A stretch of 14,862 nucleotides of DNA. Source: JACDAE01 sp034438015 (GTDB lineage Bacteria > Chloroflexota > Ktedonobacteria > Ktedonobacterales > Ktedonobacteraceae). The position numbers and the translations under genes were made by a program. Positions 6,586-14,862 of the stretch are shown one piece after another. The stretch spans positions 1 through 14,862 of the forward strand of contig DAOTTD010000207.1 in the NCBI GenBank assembly GCA_034438015.1, read 5' to 3'. How positions within the stretch are numbered: position 1 is the first letter of the stretch; each line of letters begins with the position of its first letter. The notes under the pieces were generated by a model. The model saw only the letters and a list, made by a program, of their open reading frames with translations, was not told the DNA's origin and did no database searches.

Positions 6586-7644
6586 ATGACACCGCTGAGT
6601 CCGCGCAAACAACAGATTTTGCGGGCGCTGGTTGAAGAATACATTTACACCGCTACCCCTGTTGCGTCCGAGGCTCTTGTGCGCAAATATGGGTTGCGTT
6701 TCAGTTCCGCGACCGTGCGGCATGAGCTGGCGGGACTGGAAGAGGCGCAATTGATTCACCAACCCCATACCTCTGCCGGGCGTGTACCTACTGACCTGGG
6801 CTATCGCTACTTTGTCGAACATCTTATGCAAGAGTCGGCTCTTTCGCTCGACGAGCAACGGCTGATCCGGCACCAGTTTTACCAGGTGCAGGACCAGTTA
6901 GACCAGTGGGTACGTCTCACCGCATCGGTCATGGCGCGCCTGTTGCACAGTGCCGCCGTCATGACGCCGCCGCGCGCGAACGAGGGGCATCTCAAGCATT
7001 TTGAAGTGTTATCGGTGACTGATCTTTCCGCTCACATCGTGTTAGTGCTAACGGACGGCACGGTGAAGCAGCAGCGCCTGCAGTTGGACACAGCCGTCCT
7101 GCAGGAGGAGTTGAGCGCCAGCGCGGCGCGCTTGAACAAGCTCTTTGACAACAAAAATGCGGCTGAGATCAGCAATCTGCTTACCAGACTGGATCTCTCC
7201 TCAACGGAGCGGCTCATCAGCGCAGCGGTTGTTCGCATCCTGGAGCAACATGGCGACATCATGGACGATGTTTTTTATCGTGACGGAGTCATCAATATTC
7301 TGGATCAACCGGAATACAGCCGCATGGGGCCGGAGGAAGAGCGCAGCGAGCGTGTGCGCAAGGTCATGGAAGTGTTGGAAGAGAATCGTTTTTTACCGGC
7401 CCTGGCGTCACAACTACGTTCTACTCACGGAGTGCAGGTGATCATCGGAGGTGAGAACCAGTGGGACGAAATGAAAGATATCAGCCTGGTCGTAGCTCGC
7501 TACGGGCAGGAGGGCAGAGTAGGTGGTTTGCTGGGAGTGATAGGACCTACGCGCATGCAGTATGGGCGTGCCATAGCGGTGGTGCGCTACATGGCGCGTA
7601 TGATGGACGATTTGTTGGCCGAAGTCTATGGATATGATGAGTAA
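6586..7644 (+). CDS. hrcA: Heat-inducible transcription repressor HrcA
   Basis: HrcA is a dimeric repressor that binds CIRCE and shuts dnaK and groE-type operons when unstressed; it generally depends on chaperonin GroEL to stay active. The 352-residue product is of normal family length. An N-terminal winged helix (about 1-75) carries SSATVRHELAGLEE (40-53) as the recognition region and is followed by the family signature HTSAGRVPTDLGYRYFV (61-77). The C-terminal part contains IGPTRM (319-324) and ends in a typical RYMARMMDDLL helix. The ATG at 6586 follows AGGTAGG. An in-frame ATG at 6565 is cut off by a TAG just before it, so the start is firm. It is the first gene after the CIRCE promoter and lies 42 bp before dnaK. 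Confidence 0.96.
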   Translation: MTPLSPRKQQILRALVEEYIYTATPVASEALVRKYGLRFSSATVRHELAGLEEAQLIHQPHTSAGRVPTDLGYRYFVEHLMQESALSLDEQRLIRHQFYQVQDQLDQWVRLTASVMARLLHSAAVMTPPRANEGHLKHFEVLSVTDLSAHIVLVLTDGTVKQQRLQLDTAVLQEELSASAARLNKLFDNKNAAEISNLLTRLDLSSTERLISAAVVRILEQHGDIMDDVFYRDGVINILDQPEYSRMGPEEERSERVRKVMEVLEENRFLPALASQLRSTHGVQVIIGGENQWDEMKDISLVVARYGQEGRVGGLLGVIGPTRMQYGRAIAVVRYMARMMDDLLAEVYGYDE

Positions 7645-7686
7645 TTCGAGCACAACAAAAGAATAGAGAATTAGTAGGAGGCGACA

Positions 7687-9597
<1,911 letters not shown>

Positions 9598-9600
<3 letters not shown>

Positions 9601-9646
9601 GAGCGCCAATGAGGGCATCCGTGAGGGTGCCCTCCGCTTGCTCTTA
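9598..9646 (+). terminator. Hairpin after dnaK, possible weak terminator or processing site
   Basis: The inner stem is GAGGGCA (9611-9617) with TGCCCTC (9628-9634). The outer stem is TAAGAGC (9598-9604, including the dnaK stop) with GCTCTTA (9640-9646). An internal loop separates the two. No T-run follows, so efficient intrinsic termination is doubtful. It may partly terminate or stabilise the hrcA-dnaK message ahead of dnaJ. Confidence 0.4.
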
Positions 9647-9882
9647 CACTTGCTGCTGTGCGGAGGTACCTTCTCACGCGGTATGTTAAAAAAATACAGC
9701 ATACATCGTCTAAATATAGGATGAGCTGCATTTTCTGAGCTGACTTCGTACTATTGCGTATGGCCCGGAACGTGATGTAAGCTTGTAGATAAAGCGATTA
9801 AACGTCTTACTTGTAAGGTTAGTATTAAGTCCAGTAGCGCGGATAAGATCGCGCCCTGTTTCTGACGATAAAGGACCAGTCG
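9601..9882. other. 282-bp non-coding gap between dnaK and dnaJ
   Basis: No gene is supported. Besides the hairpin just after dnaK, a small stem GCGCG (9837-9841) with CGCGC (9850-9854) lies about 30 bp before the dnaJ start. I found no CIRCE half-site GAGTGCTA here and no clear -35/-10 pair. Whether dnaJ is read from the hrcA promoter or has its own promoter in this gap is open. Confidence 0.5.
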
Positions 9883-11019
9883 ATGGCCGCAAACAAACGA
9901 GATTATTATGAGATACTGGGGGTATCTCGCAACGCAACGGACGATGAGATCAAAAAGTCCTTCCGCCGTCTTGCCAAGCAGTACCATCCAGATGCGAATA
10001 AAGAGCAGGGAGCGGAAGCCCGCTTTATTGAAATCAATGAAGCCTACGAGGTGTTAAGCGACCAGCAAAAGCGAACAGCCTATGATCGTTATGGACACGC
10101 CGGAGTGGGCAATGGAGCAGGGGCCGGCTTTAACGACTTTGGTGGGTTCAGCAACCTCAACGATCTCTTCGAGACGTTCTTCGCGGGCACGGCTGGGGGC
10201 CAGCGGCGCTCGGGCACGCAGCGGGGAGCCGATCTGCGTTATGAGCTGACGATCACCTTCGAAGAGGCAGTGTTCGGTTGCCAGAAAGAGATAGAGCTGC
10301 CACGTTGGGAGACCTGTACGACGTGCCGTGGGAACGGCGCGCAGCCGGGAACATCGACCTCGCGCTGTTCTGCCTGCCAGGGAACCGGTGAGATTCGGCG
10401 CGTGCAGCAGTCGATCTTCGGCCAGTTTGTCAACGTCACCATGTGCGAGCGCTGCCGGGGCGAGGGCCGCGTCATTACTACGCCGTGCGAGAAGTGTCGC
10501 GGCCAGGGTCGCGTGCGCAACAACCGGCGCGTGGTCGTGAACATTCCGGCGGGCGTTGATGACGGCATCAATGTGCGCGTCACCGGAGAGGGCGAGGTAA
10601 GTGCACGCGGCGGTACGCCTGGCAATCTCTATGTCATTCTCTCCGTCAAGCCGCACCCGTTCTTCAAGCGCCAGGGCAACGACATCATCTATGAACTGCC
10701 TATCAGCTTCACGCAGGCCGCGCTTGGCGACGAGGTTGAGGTTCCCACCGTAGATAACAAAGCGACAACGCTCAAGATCCCTGGCGGAACGCAGAGCGGT
10801 CGCTCGTTCCGTCTCAAGAGCATGGGGGTCCCGGTCGTGCATAGCAGCGCACGCGGCGACCAGCATGTTATTGTCAAGGTTGTCACGCCAACTAATCTGA
10901 CGACTGAGCAGAGACATCTGCTGGAGGAGTTCGCCCGGCTCGAAAAAGAGCAGAGCGAGCAGGATGGTAAAAACATTTTCCGCAACCTTTTTGAGAAAAC
11001 GAAAGACGTATTCCAATAG
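9883..11019 (+). CDS. dnaJ: Chaperone protein DnaJ (Hsp40)
   Basis: DnaJ delivers clients to DnaK and stimulates its ATPase. The 378-residue product has a complete type I layout: J domain (about 5-70) with HPD at 35-37, a Gly/Phe-rich linker (71-105), four CxxCxGxG zinc motifs (Cys145/148, 162/165, 188/191, 202/205) and the C-terminal substrate-binding beta domains ending near Gln378. All zinc ligands and HPD are present, so it should be functional. The ATG at 9883 is preceded by AAAGGA seven bases upstream. It lies 282 bp after dnaK on the same strand and is closed by a strong terminator, which marks the end of the stress block. Confidence 0.97.
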   Translation: MAANKRDYYEILGVSRNATDDEIKKSFRRLAKQYHPDANKEQGAEARFIEINEAYEVLSDQQKRTAYDRYGHAGVGNGAGAGFNDFGGFSNLNDLFETFFAGTAGGQRRSGTQRGADLRYELTITFEEAVFGCQKEIELPRWETCTTCRGNGAQPGTSTSRCSACQGTGEIRRVQQSIFGQFVNVTMCERCRGEGRVITTPCEKCRGQGRVRNNRRVVVNIPAGVDDGINVRVTGEGEVSARGGTPGNLYVILSVKPHPFFKRQGNDIIYELPISFTQAALGDEVEVPTVDNKATTLKIPGGTQSGRSFRLKSMGVPVVHSSARGDQHVIVKVVTPTNLTTEQRHLLEEFARLEKEQSEQDGKNIFRNLFEKTKDVFQ

Positions 11020-11036
11020 GTGGAAGATGCAGAGAC

Positions 11037-11073
11037 CCGTGGAGCACATTGATGATGCGCTCCACGGTTTTTT
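11037..11073 (+). terminator. Rho-independent terminator of dnaJ
   Basis: CCGTGGAGC (11037-11045) pairs perfectly with GCTCCACGG (11059-11067), with a 13-base loop, and is followed at once by six T (11068-11073). It starts 17 bp after the dnaJ stop. Its T-run touches the stop codon of the convergent minus-strand gene, so the two transcription units meet here. Confidence 0.88.
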
Positions 11074-12079
11074 AGTTTACCGCGACCTGGGCGAATGTTT
11101 CTGCCCGCTCAGTCGGTTGTGTATGGGAGCCAAACTCGGCGGCGACCGCGAGGTGATCGCTGGCCTCGCTGCCCTGGACGCCCTCGCCATCTTTCAGGAC
11201 ATAGCATGTCTCCAGGCGATCGGCCATCTGGGGACTGGCGAAGATGAAATCGATGCGTCCCGCTGGCGCTGCTGCCGGGCAGGTAAAGCCCAGGGCCTGG
11301 GGATGGATGCGCCTGTAGCAATCTACATAATTGGCATCCCGCAGGAGCTGGATGCAGTCGCGTGGCGCATACAGGCTGGCTGCGGAGTTGAAGAGCGTCG
11401 AGATCAACTGGCTACGGGGGATAATGCGTAAGATGGGTTTGACGAAACGCAGTGCGGGTGGCACGATGACTCTGAGTTGAGGGTGCCCATCGTCCAGATG
11501 GGGGTCACTTTTCTCGCGCTCGATGTCCAGAATGTAGCTGACCAGCGAGCTGGCATGGAAGCGGTCGCCGGGTGCGAGCGAATTGAAATCGCCCATGATT
11601 ACGTGTGGAACACCCTGCGCGCGTGCTGGTGCCAGAATGCGCAGAATCTCGCCGATCTCGCGCCGGCGTATCGCGCCGCCTGCGCGACCACGATCGAACG
11701 CGGCAGAGAGATGAGCCACGAATACGGTGAACTGTCGCCCGTTTGTCTCCTGTACGCGTACTTCGAGGAGCGCTCTATGGAGATTGGGATGGCTATGGAG
11801 TTGCGTATCGACCACCGGGAGACGCGTCAGGAGGGCCGTATGATAATCGTCCGCGCGCCTGGGCGATTTGCCCCGAATGAGTCGCATATCGAGCGCCTCC
11901 GCGAGCTCCTCAATGACCACAGGTTTGTGTTTCACTACTGATTGAGTGGCCTCGGCCAGTCCAACGATATCTGGATTCGCCGAGCGGATGATGGAAAGTA
12001 ATTGTTGGGTGCGCGGCGCGTCGTTATCATGTATGCTATAGCCGCCTGCAAGGATATTATATGAAACGAGAGTTGTCAT
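11072..12079 (-). CDS. Endonuclease/exonuclease/phosphatase family protein
   Basis: The 335-residue product has the fold markers of the Mg-dependent EEP superfamily (exonuclease III, DNase I, sphingomyelinase-like and inositol-phosphatase-like enzymes). These are VSYNIL (5-10), GLAEAT with Glu43 as metal ligand, VAHLSA with His123, GDFNS (Asp164, Asn166), RIDFIF (Asp277) and SDHLAV with the catalytic pair Asp308-His309. All expected active-site residues are present. The substrate cannot be told from sequence alone. There is no signal peptide, so it should be cytoplasmic. I chose the ATG at 12079, with AAGGA six bases upstream. The frame is open to 12154, but the extra 25 residues have no ribosome site and look unrelated. 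It is convergent with dnaJ and lies downstream of glyS on the same strand, behind the glyS hairpin. Confidence 0.85.
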   Translation of the reverse strand: MTTLVSYNILAGGYSIHDNDAPRTQQLLSIIRSANPDIVGLAEATQSVVKHKPVVIEELAEALDMRLIRGKSPRRADDYHTALLTRLPVVDTQLHSHPNLHRALLEVRVQETNGRQFTVFVAHLSAAFDRGRAGGAIRRREIGEILRILAPARAQGVPHVIMGDFNSLAPGDRFHASSLVSYILDIEREKSDPHLDDGHPQLRVIVPPALRFVKPILRIIPRSQLISTLFNSAASLYAPRDCIQLLRDANYVDCYRRIHPQALGFTCPAAAPAGRIDFIFASPQMADRLETCYVLKDGEGVQGSEASDHLAVAAEFGSHTQPTERAETFAQVAVN

Positions 12080-12116
12080 GTGTTGTCCTTTTTGAGAGAG
12101 TTGTGTGTCTATTACC

Positions 12117-12144
12117 ACTATAACAAACGGACATGAAATGACGA
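12117..12144 (-). promoter_or_regulatory. Candidate promoter of the EEP-family gene
   Basis: On the minus strand TCGTCA (12144-12139) and TATAGT (12122-12117) are 16 bp apart. This gives a start near 12110 and a leader of about 30 bases. The -10 is good and the -35 is only fair. The position between the glyS hairpin and the gene makes a separate promoter reasonable. Confidence 0.4.
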
Positions 12145-12211
12145 AGGACACCAATCTCGTGTTATATCCTCAAAAGAGATGCGCCAGCAATACATTGCAA
12201 GCAAGATAACA

Positions 12212-12246
12212 GAAGTCGGTGGAGATATAATGCCTCCACCGACTTC
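12212..12246 (-). terminator. Hairpin terminator of glyS
   Basis: GAAGTCGGTGGAG (12212-12224) and CTCCACCGACTTC (12234-12246) form a perfect 13-bp stem with a 9-base loop, 16 bp after the glyS stop. Read on the minus strand the stem is followed by TGTTATCTTG, which is only moderately T-rich. The stem strength still favours a terminator. Confidence 0.75.
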
Positions 12247-12262
12247 GTGAATGTAAGCAGTA

Positions 12263-13627
12263 TTATTTCCAGGTCACGCGGTCGAGCAGGTACATAGGCA
12301 GTGCATCGATAGCGACGCGCTCCTGCGTCATCTTGTCGCGTTCGCGCACGGTGACGGTATGGTCCTCCAGGGTCTGGAAGTCGACCGTAACGCAATAGGG
12401 CGTACCGATCTCGTCCTGGCGGCGATAGCGGCGACCGATGTTGCCGATATCATCGTACTGGGAGACCATCAGGCGTTGCAGATTCTTGTGAATGCCCTTC
12501 GCGGCAGAGACCAGCTCCTCTTTATTCTTTTGCAAGGGGAACACTGCCACCTTGACGGGAGCGAGCATTGGGTGCAGGCGTAGCACCGTACGCGGCTCCT
12601 TGCCGGAAGGATCGGGCTCCTCCTCGTAGGCATCGAGCAGCAGATTGAGGAACGTGCGATCAACGCCACCGGAGGTCTCGACGATCCAGGGGATGTAGCG
12701 CTCGCCGGTCGACGGATCGGTGTAGCTCAGGTCCTGACCGCTGAACTGGCTGTGGCGCGAGAGATCCCAGTCCTGGCGCCAGTGGATGCCCTCCCATTCC
12801 TGCCAGCCGAGCACTGTACGATATTCGATGTCGAACGCCTGCTTCGCATAGTGGGCCAGCTCTTCGGGGCCATGTTCGCGGAAGTGCAGGCGGTCCTTGT
12901 GATTAATAATGCCCTGGTACCAGTTGAAGCGATACTCCTTCCAAAAGTCGAACCACTTCTGCATCTCGCTCGGATGGACAAAGAACTGCAGGTCCCACTG
13001 CTCGAACTCGCGCTGGCGGAACAGGAAGTTGCCCGGTGTCACCTCGTTGCGGTACGCCTTACCAATCTGGCAGATGCCGAAGGGGATCTGCAAGCGCGAG
13101 GACTTCAACACATTATCGTAGTCCAGGTAGATGTTCTGGCAGGCCTCACCGCGCAGGTAGGTCTTCACGCGATCGCCCTCGACCACGCCGAGATAGGTCT
13201 CCATCAGCAGGTTGAAGGTGCGCGGCTCCGTCAGTTCGCCGCCGCAGTTGGGGCACTTATTCTGCTCAAGGTTTTCGGGTGGCAGGTGGTCGACGCGCCA
13301 GCGGCGCTTGCACTTTTTGCAGTCGACCAGGCGATCAACAAAATTCTCGACGTGGCCGCTGGCCTCCCACACTTTGGGGTGGGTGATATTCGCGCCCTCG
13401 ATGCCCACCACATTATCGTGTGTCTGCACCATCGACCACCACCAGTAGCGGCGGATATTATTGCGCAGTTCCACGCCAAGCGGGCCGAAGTCGTAGATGC
13501 CGGCGACACCACCATAGATCTCTGAGTTGGGGTAGACGAAGCCGCGTCGTTTGCAAAGTGCAACGATCTTTTCGATGGGGACCAGGGGCGTGTCATTCGC
13601 TGCTGGTGCCGCTTCAGTTTGGGTCAT
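12263..13627 (-). CDS. glyS: Glycine--tRNA ligase, single-chain alpha2 type
   Basis: The enzyme charges tRNA-Gly with glycine using ATP in the cytoplasm. The 454-residue product is the homodimeric class II form, not the alpha/beta type. It shows GFVYPNSEIYGGVAGIYDFGP (29-49), a zinc-type insert with CxxC at 103/106 and 125/128, motif 2 around YRNEVTPGNFLFRQREFEQ (192-210), motif 3 SGGVDRT (319-325) and a C-terminal anticodon-binding domain (about 355-450). I chose the ATG at 13627 because it follows GAGAGG and lies just after the T-box terminator. The longer frame to 13753 would run through the T-box leader itself, which cannot be coding. Regulation by uncharged tRNA-Gly through that leader is expected. 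Some genomes call this form glyQS. Confidence 0.96.
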   Translation of the reverse strand: MTQTEAAPAANDTPLVPIEKIVALCKRRGFVYPNSEIYGGVAGIYDFGPLGVELRNNIRRYWWWSMVQTHDNVVGIEGANITHPKVWEASGHVENFVDRLVDCKKCKRRWRVDHLPPENLEQNKCPNCGGELTEPRTFNLLMETYLGVVEGDRVKTYLRGEACQNIYLDYDNVLKSSRLQIPFGICQIGKAYRNEVTPGNFLFRQREFEQWDLQFFVHPSEMQKWFDFWKEYRFNWYQGIINHKDRLHFREHGPEELAHYAKQAFDIEYRTVLGWQEWEGIHWRQDWDLSRHSQFSGQDLSYTDPSTGERYIPWIVETSGGVDRTFLNLLLDAYEEEPDPSGKEPRTVLRLHPMLAPVKVAVFPLQKNKEELVSAAKGIHKNLQRLMVSQYDDIGNIGRRYRRQDEIGTPYCVTVDFQTLEDHTVTVRERDKMTQERVAIDALPMYLLDRVTWK

Positions 13628-13647
13628 GAGTGGTTTCCTCTCCACAT

Positions 13648-13889
13648 AAAAATGCCCCAGGCGTACAATCCGCCCAGGGACGAATGTCGCTCGCATAGGC
13701 CTGGGGCAACTATGACTCGCTGCGACATGCGCGGTTCCACCCTGCTTCTTCACCGAACAGTGAAGCCACTCATTATGCTGAATCCAACTCCGAAGCGCCC
13801 TTCGCCTGTAGTCGATTGCCGGCCTTGCACCGTTTGCCGGCTCGCTGTTATCGCTGTCAGGTTACTCCTCTTCATCACCGTTGGAGGTA
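13648..13889 (-). promoter_or_regulatory. T-box riboswitch (tRNA-Gly) upstream of glyS
   Basis: On the minus strand the perfect T-box motif AGGGTGGAACCGCG lies at 13743-13730. Upstream, stem I is closed by CCAAC (13884-13880) with GTTGG (13788-13784) and holds GATGAAGAGGAGTA (around 13875-13862) and the apical GGTGCAAG (13831-13824). Both are typical of class I leaders. Candidate glycine specifier triplets GGC sit at 13799-13797 and 13806-13804. Downstream, TGCCCCAGGC and GCCTGGGGCA (arms 13699-13708 and 13653-13662) followed by five T form the terminator. Binding of uncharged tRNA-Gly should favour the antiterminator and let glyS be transcribed. Confidence 0.93.
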
Positions 13890-13895
13890 TTGTAT

Positions 13896-13925
13896 GTTAT
13901 GGGACAAGTATACCTGAGATGTCAA
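13896..13925 (-). promoter_or_regulatory. Promoter of the T-box-glyS transcript
   Basis: On the minus strand TTGACA (13925-13920) is a consensus -35, and CATAAC (13901-13896) stands 18 bp downstream as a fair -10. The predicted start near 13889 falls just before T-box stem I, which supports the choice. Confidence 0.6.
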
Positions 13926-13934
13926 GAGGACAGA

Positions 13935-14004
13935 TAGGGGAGCGGTTCACAAGCCCGCCTTGCTCCCCAGGCTGATCCAGGCGGGCTTGTGAACCGCTCC
14001 CCTA
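13935..14004. repeat. Palindromic repeat, family unit 2, perfect 26-bp arms
   Basis: 13935-13960 (begins TAGGGGAGCGGTTCACAAGC) is the exact reverse complement of 13979-14004, with an 18-base loop. The arm matches the hairpin arm at 6285-6306 at most positions (TAGGGG-GC--GTT-ACAAGCCC), so the two loci carry members of one dispersed palindrome family. It lies between the small membrane-protein gene and the glyS promoter. It may also end the upstream transcript, although no T-run follows. Confidence 0.8.
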
Positions 14005-14023
14005 CACCATCAATGATATGCGG

Positions 14024-14149
14024 CTATTTGTTCTCTTTGCGGGCCTTGCGTTCCCAGATGACGGGCACAATCACAGAGATCGCCGTGAATACAGCCACAG
14101 CCGCATATGCAAACGACACCGTTTTACGGACCGACAACTTCCTGCTCAT
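14024..14149 (-). CDS. Small single-span membrane protein (41 residues), unknown function
   Basis: The product has a basic N-terminus (MSRKLSVRK), one hydrophobic helix (about 12-32, ending VIVPVIW) and a charged C-terminus (ERKARKENK). The strong ribosome site AAAGGAG lies six bases before the ATG at 14149, which is the main reason to believe the gene is real. The frame is open upstream to 14215, but that extension has no ribosome site. I do not recognise a family. It lies 78 bp downstream of the dienelactone-hydrolase-like gene on the same strand and may be co-transcribed with it. Confidence 0.6.
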   Translation of the reverse strand: MSRKLSVRKTVSFAYAAVAVFTAISVIVPVIWERKARKENK

Positions 14150-14227
14150 ATAAGTCTCCTTTGGGTGAACGAGACCGACACTTACATGTACGCGCGTGAG
14201 AGATAAAAGGTGCAAGATGTCATAAGA

Positions 14228-14862
14228 TCACGCAGGCGTATGGGCCTTGATGAAGCCCAGGACACGGCGCCATGCATCGCTGGAGGCTTCGGCGAAATCG
14301 GCTGAGCGACGATCGAAAAAGCTGTGCGGAGCATCAGGGTAGACGACGATTTCGTGTTCGACGCCCGCCTTGTCCAGGTTGGCGTCGAGTGCCTGTACGT
14401 CGGTGGACGGGATGCCGGGATCGGCGCCGCCAAAGAGACCGAGCACTGGATAACGGATCTGACTGGAGAGATTGAGGATGCTGCCCGTACTGCCCGCGAA
14501 AACCCTGCTCAGGCCCGCGTAGAAGCCGATTGCGCCTGCCTGACCGAAGTCCCGTGTCGCCGATAGCAACGAGAAGCTGCCGCCCCTACAGAAGCCAACG
14601 GTAAAGATCGGCTGATGGCTGTTATTCTGACGCAGGTAGGCGAGCGCAGCCTGTACATCTTTGAAAGAGGTCTGAATGTTTAGCTGCTGCACGTGTGGCC
14701 AGAACTCAAATGCATCGTTGCGCTCCGTCAGACCCGCTGTGCGACCGAAATAGTCGATGGCGAGCGCGGTTGTGCCGGTCTCGGCGAAGCGCAGGGCCAG
14801 GTCTTTATAAAACTGGTGCAGGCCGCGCACATCGGGAAAGATAAGGATCTGTGCGCCTGTGG
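14228..14862 (-). CDS. Dienelactone hydrolase family protein, 5' end outside the window
   Basis: This is an alpha/beta-hydrolase of the dienelactone hydrolase family, acting on ester or lactone bonds; the true substrate is not evident. The visible part contains FPDVRGLHQFYKDLALRFAE near the right edge, then IDYFGRTAG, the nucleophile elbow GFCRGGS with Cys in place of Ser (as in dienelactone hydrolase), FGGADPGIP with the acidic residue and DAPHSFFDRR with the catalytic His. The reading frame is open to the window edge. A GTG at 14830 would fall inside the conserved PDVRGLH segment, so I do not accept it as the start. About 210 C-terminal residues are present. The C-terminus at 14228 looks complete. 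Confidence 0.88.
   Translation of the reverse strand, partial: TGAQILIFPDVRGLHQFYKDLALRFAETGTTALAIDYFGRTAGLTERNDAFEFWPHVQQLNIQTSFKDVQAALAYLRQNNSHQPIFTVGFCRGGSFSLLSATRDFGQAGAIGFYAGLSRVFAGSTGSILNLSSQIRYPVLGLFGGADPGIPSTDVQALDANLDKAGVEHEIVVYPDAPHSFFDRRSADFAEASSDAWRRVLGFIKAHTPA

Noticed and set aside
10054..11049. 331-codon minus-strand frame
   Set aside because: Antisense to dnaJ, which has all its motifs; the translation has no recognisable structure.
12752..13525. 257-codon plus-strand frame
   Set aside because: Antisense to glyS, which is clearly the real gene.
13628..13753. N-terminal extension of glyS by 42 codons
   Set aside because: It would translate the T-box terminator and antiterminator; the ATG at 13627 has a proper ribosome site.
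14828..14830. GTG at 14830 as the start of the hydrolase
   Set aside because: The frame is open beyond it and the GTG encodes the Val of the conserved PDVRGLH segment.

Overview
The window looks like chromosomal DNA of a monoderm, probably a member of the Chloroflexota (class Ktedonobacteria is my best guess). The grounds are moderately high GC, an HrcA/CIRCE-controlled dnaK locus, a single-chain glycyl-tRNA synthetase behind a T-box leader, secreted and membrane-anchored wall proteins with long Pro-rich tails, and dispersed hairpins of the type GTAGGGGCGC...GCGCCCCTAC. The taxonomic call is an inference from gene style, not from a marker search.

Layout. Positions 1-365 hold no convincing gene but contain a 169-bp element with perfect 29-bp inverted ends. 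On the minus strand (2935 to 366) lie two closely spaced genes: a membrane-anchored peptidase-MA-like metalloprotein and a dprA gene whose C-terminal coding region is scrambled by several small indels and truncated. A non-coding gap of about 470 bp separates them from a plus-strand class A penicillin-binding protein (3409-6261). Then comes a stress block on the plus strand: a cluster of palindromic repeats, a promoter overlaid by two CIRCE operators, hrcA, dnaK, and after a 282-bp gap dnaJ with a strong terminator. grpE is absent from this locus. The rest is on the minus strand: an endonuclease/exonuclease/phosphatase-family protein, glyS with terminator, T-box leader and promoter, a second palindromic repeat, a 41-residue single-membrane-span protein, and the 3' part of a dienelactone-hydrolase-family gene that runs off the right edge.

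How it works together. HrcA (winged-helix repressor) should bind the CIRCE sites in its own promoter and so set the level of HrcA, DnaK and possibly DnaJ, which act as one chaperone machine with a GrpE encoded elsewhere. The T-box leader should let uncharged tRNA-Gly switch on glyS. The penicillin-binding protein and the peptidase are both envelope proteins and are divergently oriented across a shared regulatory gap. I see no CRISPR array, prophage, insertion sequence with transposase, or evident new defence system. The most notable signals are the damaged dprA beside a MITE-like element, the tandem CIRCE arrangement, and the dispersed palindromic repeat family.
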